Assembly: GCA_934572465.1 (NCBI GenBank)
Contig: CAKTLG010000018.1
Span: 1 to 34,999, forward strand
From: an uncultured Oscillospiraceae bacterium
GTDB lineage: Bacteria; Bacillota; Clostridia; Oscillospirales; Oscillospiraceae
Direction: 5' to 3'
DNA length: 34,999 nucleotides
In this document: piece by piece, positions 32,869-34,999 of the stretch
Position numbering within the stretch: the first letter of the stretch is position 1
Layout: every line of letters begins with the position of its first letter
Notes under the pieces: model-generated
What the model saw: only the letters and a program-made list of their open reading frames with translations
What the model was told of the DNA's origin: nothing
Database searches by the model: none
Made by a program: the position numbers and the translations under genes

Positions 32869-33987
32869 TTACTTCTCAGCTTTTACTTTCTCCCGCGCGG
32901 CAAGCCGGTGCTCGATATCTCCCTGCAAAAGCTGTGAGATCACTGCCGCCAGCGGGATGAAGAACACGATACCGATGATGCCGAACAGCTTTCCGCCCAG
33001 CAGCGCGGCCAGCAACGTCCACAGCGGGGAAAGTCCCACGCTGCCGCCGACCACATGCGGGTAGATGAACTGATTTTCGATAAACTGCACCGCCTGATAG
33101 ACAAGGAAGCACAAAATCGCCTTCTCCGGCGCGGCCAGCAGCGTGAGCAGCACACCGATCAGGCAGGAGGCAAACGCACCGACATACGGGATAAACGCAA
33201 ATGCCGCGGTCAACACCGCTGTCAATGCCGCGTAGGGGATGCGGAAGACGGAAAACGCGAGGAAAATCAACGTGCCGAGGATCAGCACCTCGATACACTG
33301 GCCGGAGAAAAACTTAGCGTAAGTATCGTGCGTCAGCTTTGCGATGCGGCAGATGCGGTCCGCCGTTGTCTCCTTACAATAGGCGTACAGAAAGCCGCGG
33401 CTCTGCTTACCGAGCTCCCGCCGCCCCAACAGCACATAGAACATGATCACGATTGCGAACACGGCGTTCACCGTGACAGATACAGTTGAGCTTGCCAGAT
33501 CGACGACCGAGCCGATCACGGCTCCCGCGCCGGTAAAGAGCTTCTCCATCGCCGTTTTCCAGTCGAACGATGCCGCAAGCTTCGTTAGCTCCGTGGTGTC
33601 AATGCCGTAGCTGCCCAGCAGCGCCACCCAGTTCGGCCAACTTGTTTTCACCAATGCAGCGATGCTTCGAATGGACGCAGTCAACTGCGGGATCGCCAGC
33701 ACGCACAGCAGAAATACCAGCACCGCAACGCACAGCACTGTCAGCGTCAGGCTCAGGGCATCGACCGTACTTTCCCTCAGCTTCGGGAAATGGGTCGTGA
33801 GCCGCCGCGCAATACCAAGCATCGGAACGCTCAGCACAAACGCGAGCAGAAGGCCCGACACCACCGGCGACAGAATACCTGCCAAAACGCGGAAAAAGCC
33901 CGCCACTTCATTCAGGTTGGTCAGCGCGGCAAAAAGCGCCACGCCAAAAAAAATCAGAAGCATCTGCTGCTTGAGTTGTTTATTCAT
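32869..33987 (-). CDS. AI-2E family transporter (PerM/TqsA-like)
   Basis: The protein has 372 residues and about eight membrane segments. The N-terminal pair lies near residues 10-60, a soluble region follows at about 100-145, and the conserved C-terminal part includes IPYVGAFASCLIGVLLTLLA and VVGGSVGLSPLWTLLAALLG. That last block is diagnostic of the AI-2E/UPF0118 family. Members transport varied substrates, including a quorum signal or Na+/H+, so the substrate is open. The ATG at 33987 overlaps the end of the upstream CorC-like gene by 8 bases and has GGAGAG before it, indicating translational coupling. Confidence 0.9.
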   Translation of the reverse strand: MNKQLKQQMLLIFFGVALFAALTNLNEVAGFFRVLAGILSPVVSGLLLAFVLSVPMLGIARRLTTHFPKLRESTVDALSLTLTVLCVAVLVFLLCVLAIPQLTASIRSIAALVKTSWPNWVALLGSYGIDTTELTKLAASFDWKTAMEKLFTGAGAVIGSVVDLASSTVSVTVNAVFAIVIMFYVLLGRRELGKQSRGFLYAYCKETTADRICRIAKLTHDTYAKFFSGQCIEVLILGTLIFLAFSVFRIPYAALTAVLTAAFAFIPYVGAFASCLIGVLLTLLAAPEKAILCFLVYQAVQFIENQFIYPHVVGGSVGLSPLWTLLAALLGGKLFGIIGIVFFIPLAAVISQLLQGDIEHRLAAREKVKAEK

Positions 33988-34999
33988 GGACCATCTCTCC
34001 AATCAGCGCAGTCTCTGCCTTTTCACCGGCGCGCGGCCGCTGTGTGACGCGAAGCTCCTCGATGCGGTGGTTGTCCACCTTGGAGACGAGCACGTCGAGA
34101 TCATCGTATGTAAAGCGGTCGCCGCTTTCCGGCACGCCGCCGCAGCGCTCCATCACCCAGCCGCTGACCGACACCATCTCCGAGTCGGTCTTGAGGTGGA
34201 AGAACTCGGCAAAATCATCGAAGTCCATGCCCGCGTCCACAAGGTAGGTGTGCTCCGCCGCCTCGCGGATGGGGACCTCCTCCTGCTCGTGCTCATCCCA
34301 GATCTCGCCCACCAGCTCTTCGAGGATATCCTCCATCGTGACGATGCCGCAGGTTCCGCCGTATTCGTCCACCACGACGGCAACGTGCGTTTTGGCCCGC
34401 TGCATCTTCTTGAGCAGCAGACTGATCGGCTCGTTCTCCGGCACAAAGATCGTCGGCGAAAGCAGCTCGGCGATTGGCCTGTCGGTCACACCGCAGCCAA
34501 TATAAAAGTCCTTGCGGTGGATGGTGCCGAGGATGTGATCGATGGAATCCTGATAGACGAGCAGGCGGGAATACTTGGTATCGGTGAACAGCGCGGCGGC
34601 CTCCTCCCGACTCGCCGTGACCGGCAGCGCCGCGAGGTCCACGCGATGGATGAGGATATCCTTTGCCTGCTGCTCGGAAAATTCGATGGCGTTGCGCAGC
34701 AGCTCGCCCTCGCTCCTGTCGATGCTGCCGCCCTGCTGCACCTCGTCCACGAGCATCAGCAGCTCCTCCTGCGACATTTTGCTCTCGCCGTTCAGGCGGA
34801 ACAGCTTCGCCAGCAGCTTTTTCCAGAGGGAAAAGAGCAGGTTGAGCGGCAGCAGCACCCAGATGAGCACCCGCAAAATGGGCGCGGAGAACATGGCGAA
34901 GCGCTCCGCGCAGTCCTTGGCAATGCTTTTGGGCGAGATCTCGCCGAAGATCAGCACCACCACCGTGACCACCACGGTGGAGATCGTCGCGCCCGCGTC
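33980..34999 (-). CDS. HlyC/CorC family protein with CNNM and CBS domains (5' end outside window)
   Basis: This is the C-terminal portion (339 codons) of a membrane protein of the hemolysin C/CorC family, linked to Mg2+/Co2+ transport. The reading frame is open to the window edge, so the N-terminus is missing. It has the end of the CNNM membrane domain ([20 protein letters not shown]), then two CBS domains ([20 protein letters not shown] and the later [20 protein letters not shown] region with [20 protein letters not shown]). The C-terminal CorC_HlyC domain contains [17 protein letters not shown]. It is followed in overlap by the AI-2E family gene, forming an operon. Confidence 0.92.
   Translation of the reverse strand, partial: DAGATISTVVVTVVVLIFGEISPKSIAKDCAERFAMFSAPILRVLIWVLLPLNLLFSLWKKLLAKLFRLNGESKMSQEELLMLVDEVQQGGSIDRSEGELLRNAIEFSEQQAKDILIHRVDLAALPVTASREEAAALFTDTKYSRLLVYQDSIDHILGTIHRKDFYIGCGVTDRPIAELLSPTIFVPENEPISLLLKKMQRAKTHVAVVVDEYGGTCGIVTMEDILEELVGEIWDEHEQEEVPIREAAEHTYLVDAGMDFDDFAEFFHLKTDSEMVSVSGWVMERCGGVPESGDRFTYDDLDVLVSKVDNHRIEELRVTQRPRAGEKAETALIGEMVHE

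Noticed and set aside
1..34999. CRISPR arrays, insertion sequences, prophage or integrase genes
   Set aside because: I saw no regularly spaced repeats, transposase or integrase motifs, or terminal inverted repeats anywhere in the window.

Overview
This window is GC-rich, densely packed bacterial DNA. AddAB recombination genes, AzlCD, SelA/SelB with a UCA-anticodon tRNA-Sec, and a complete selenoprotein glycine reductase operon point to an anaerobic, amino-acid-fermenting member of the Firmicutes (Clostridia, probably Oscillospirales). That placement is inferred from gene content and architecture; no taxonomic marker such as rRNA is present.

Layout. At 1-1.7 kb a small operon encodes the AzlC/AzlD branched-chain amino acid exporter and a CDP-alcohol phosphatidyltransferase. 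At 1.8-9.2 kb the minus strand carries addB-addA followed by a nitroreductase. From 9.4 to 14.7 kb come a DUF378 membrane protein, a frameshifted DUF4180 gene, a MATE efflux pump, a DUF1015 protein behind a repeat-rich promoter, and two paralogous membrane/zinc-ribbon proteins; the second paralog is fused in frame to a full-length IspE kinase. From 14.7 to 17.0 kb a minus-strand operon encodes a DUF6796 membrane protein, a second membrane protein and an alpha/beta hydrolase.

The core is 17.2-29.6 kb, a selenium and glycine reductase island on the plus strand: selA-selB, tRNA-Sec (selC), a tandem glycine riboswitch with a downstream terminator, then grdX-grdE-grdB-trxB-trxA-grdA-grdC-grdD and an unrecognised 97-residue protein. 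grdB (UGA at 24224) and grdA (UGA at 26098) are read through as selenocysteine. SelA makes Sec-tRNA and SelB delivers it. GrdE/GrdB form the substrate-activating protein B, GrdA carries the carboxymethyl-selenoether, GrdC/GrdD (protein C) release acetyl phosphate, and TrxB/TrxA supply electrons. The riboswitch ties expression to glycine. No selD (selenophosphate synthetase) is in the window. Several strong hairpins sit between the grd genes.

The last 5 kb holds a GNAT acetyltransferase, a LysR regulator with a good promoter, a chimeric reading frame joining the N-terminal half of a TrkH/KtrB potassium channel to the C-terminal part of an alpha/beta hydrolase, an AI-2E family transporter, and a CBS-domain HlyC/CorC protein cut by the window edge. 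The TrkH part is visibly AT-richer than its surroundings.

Most of the window is recognisable. The items most worth a second look are the zinc-ribbon-IspE fusion, the TrkH-hydrolase chimera, the unknown 97-residue protein closing the grd operon, the structured spacers inside that operon, and the inverted and direct repeats around the DUF1015 promoter.
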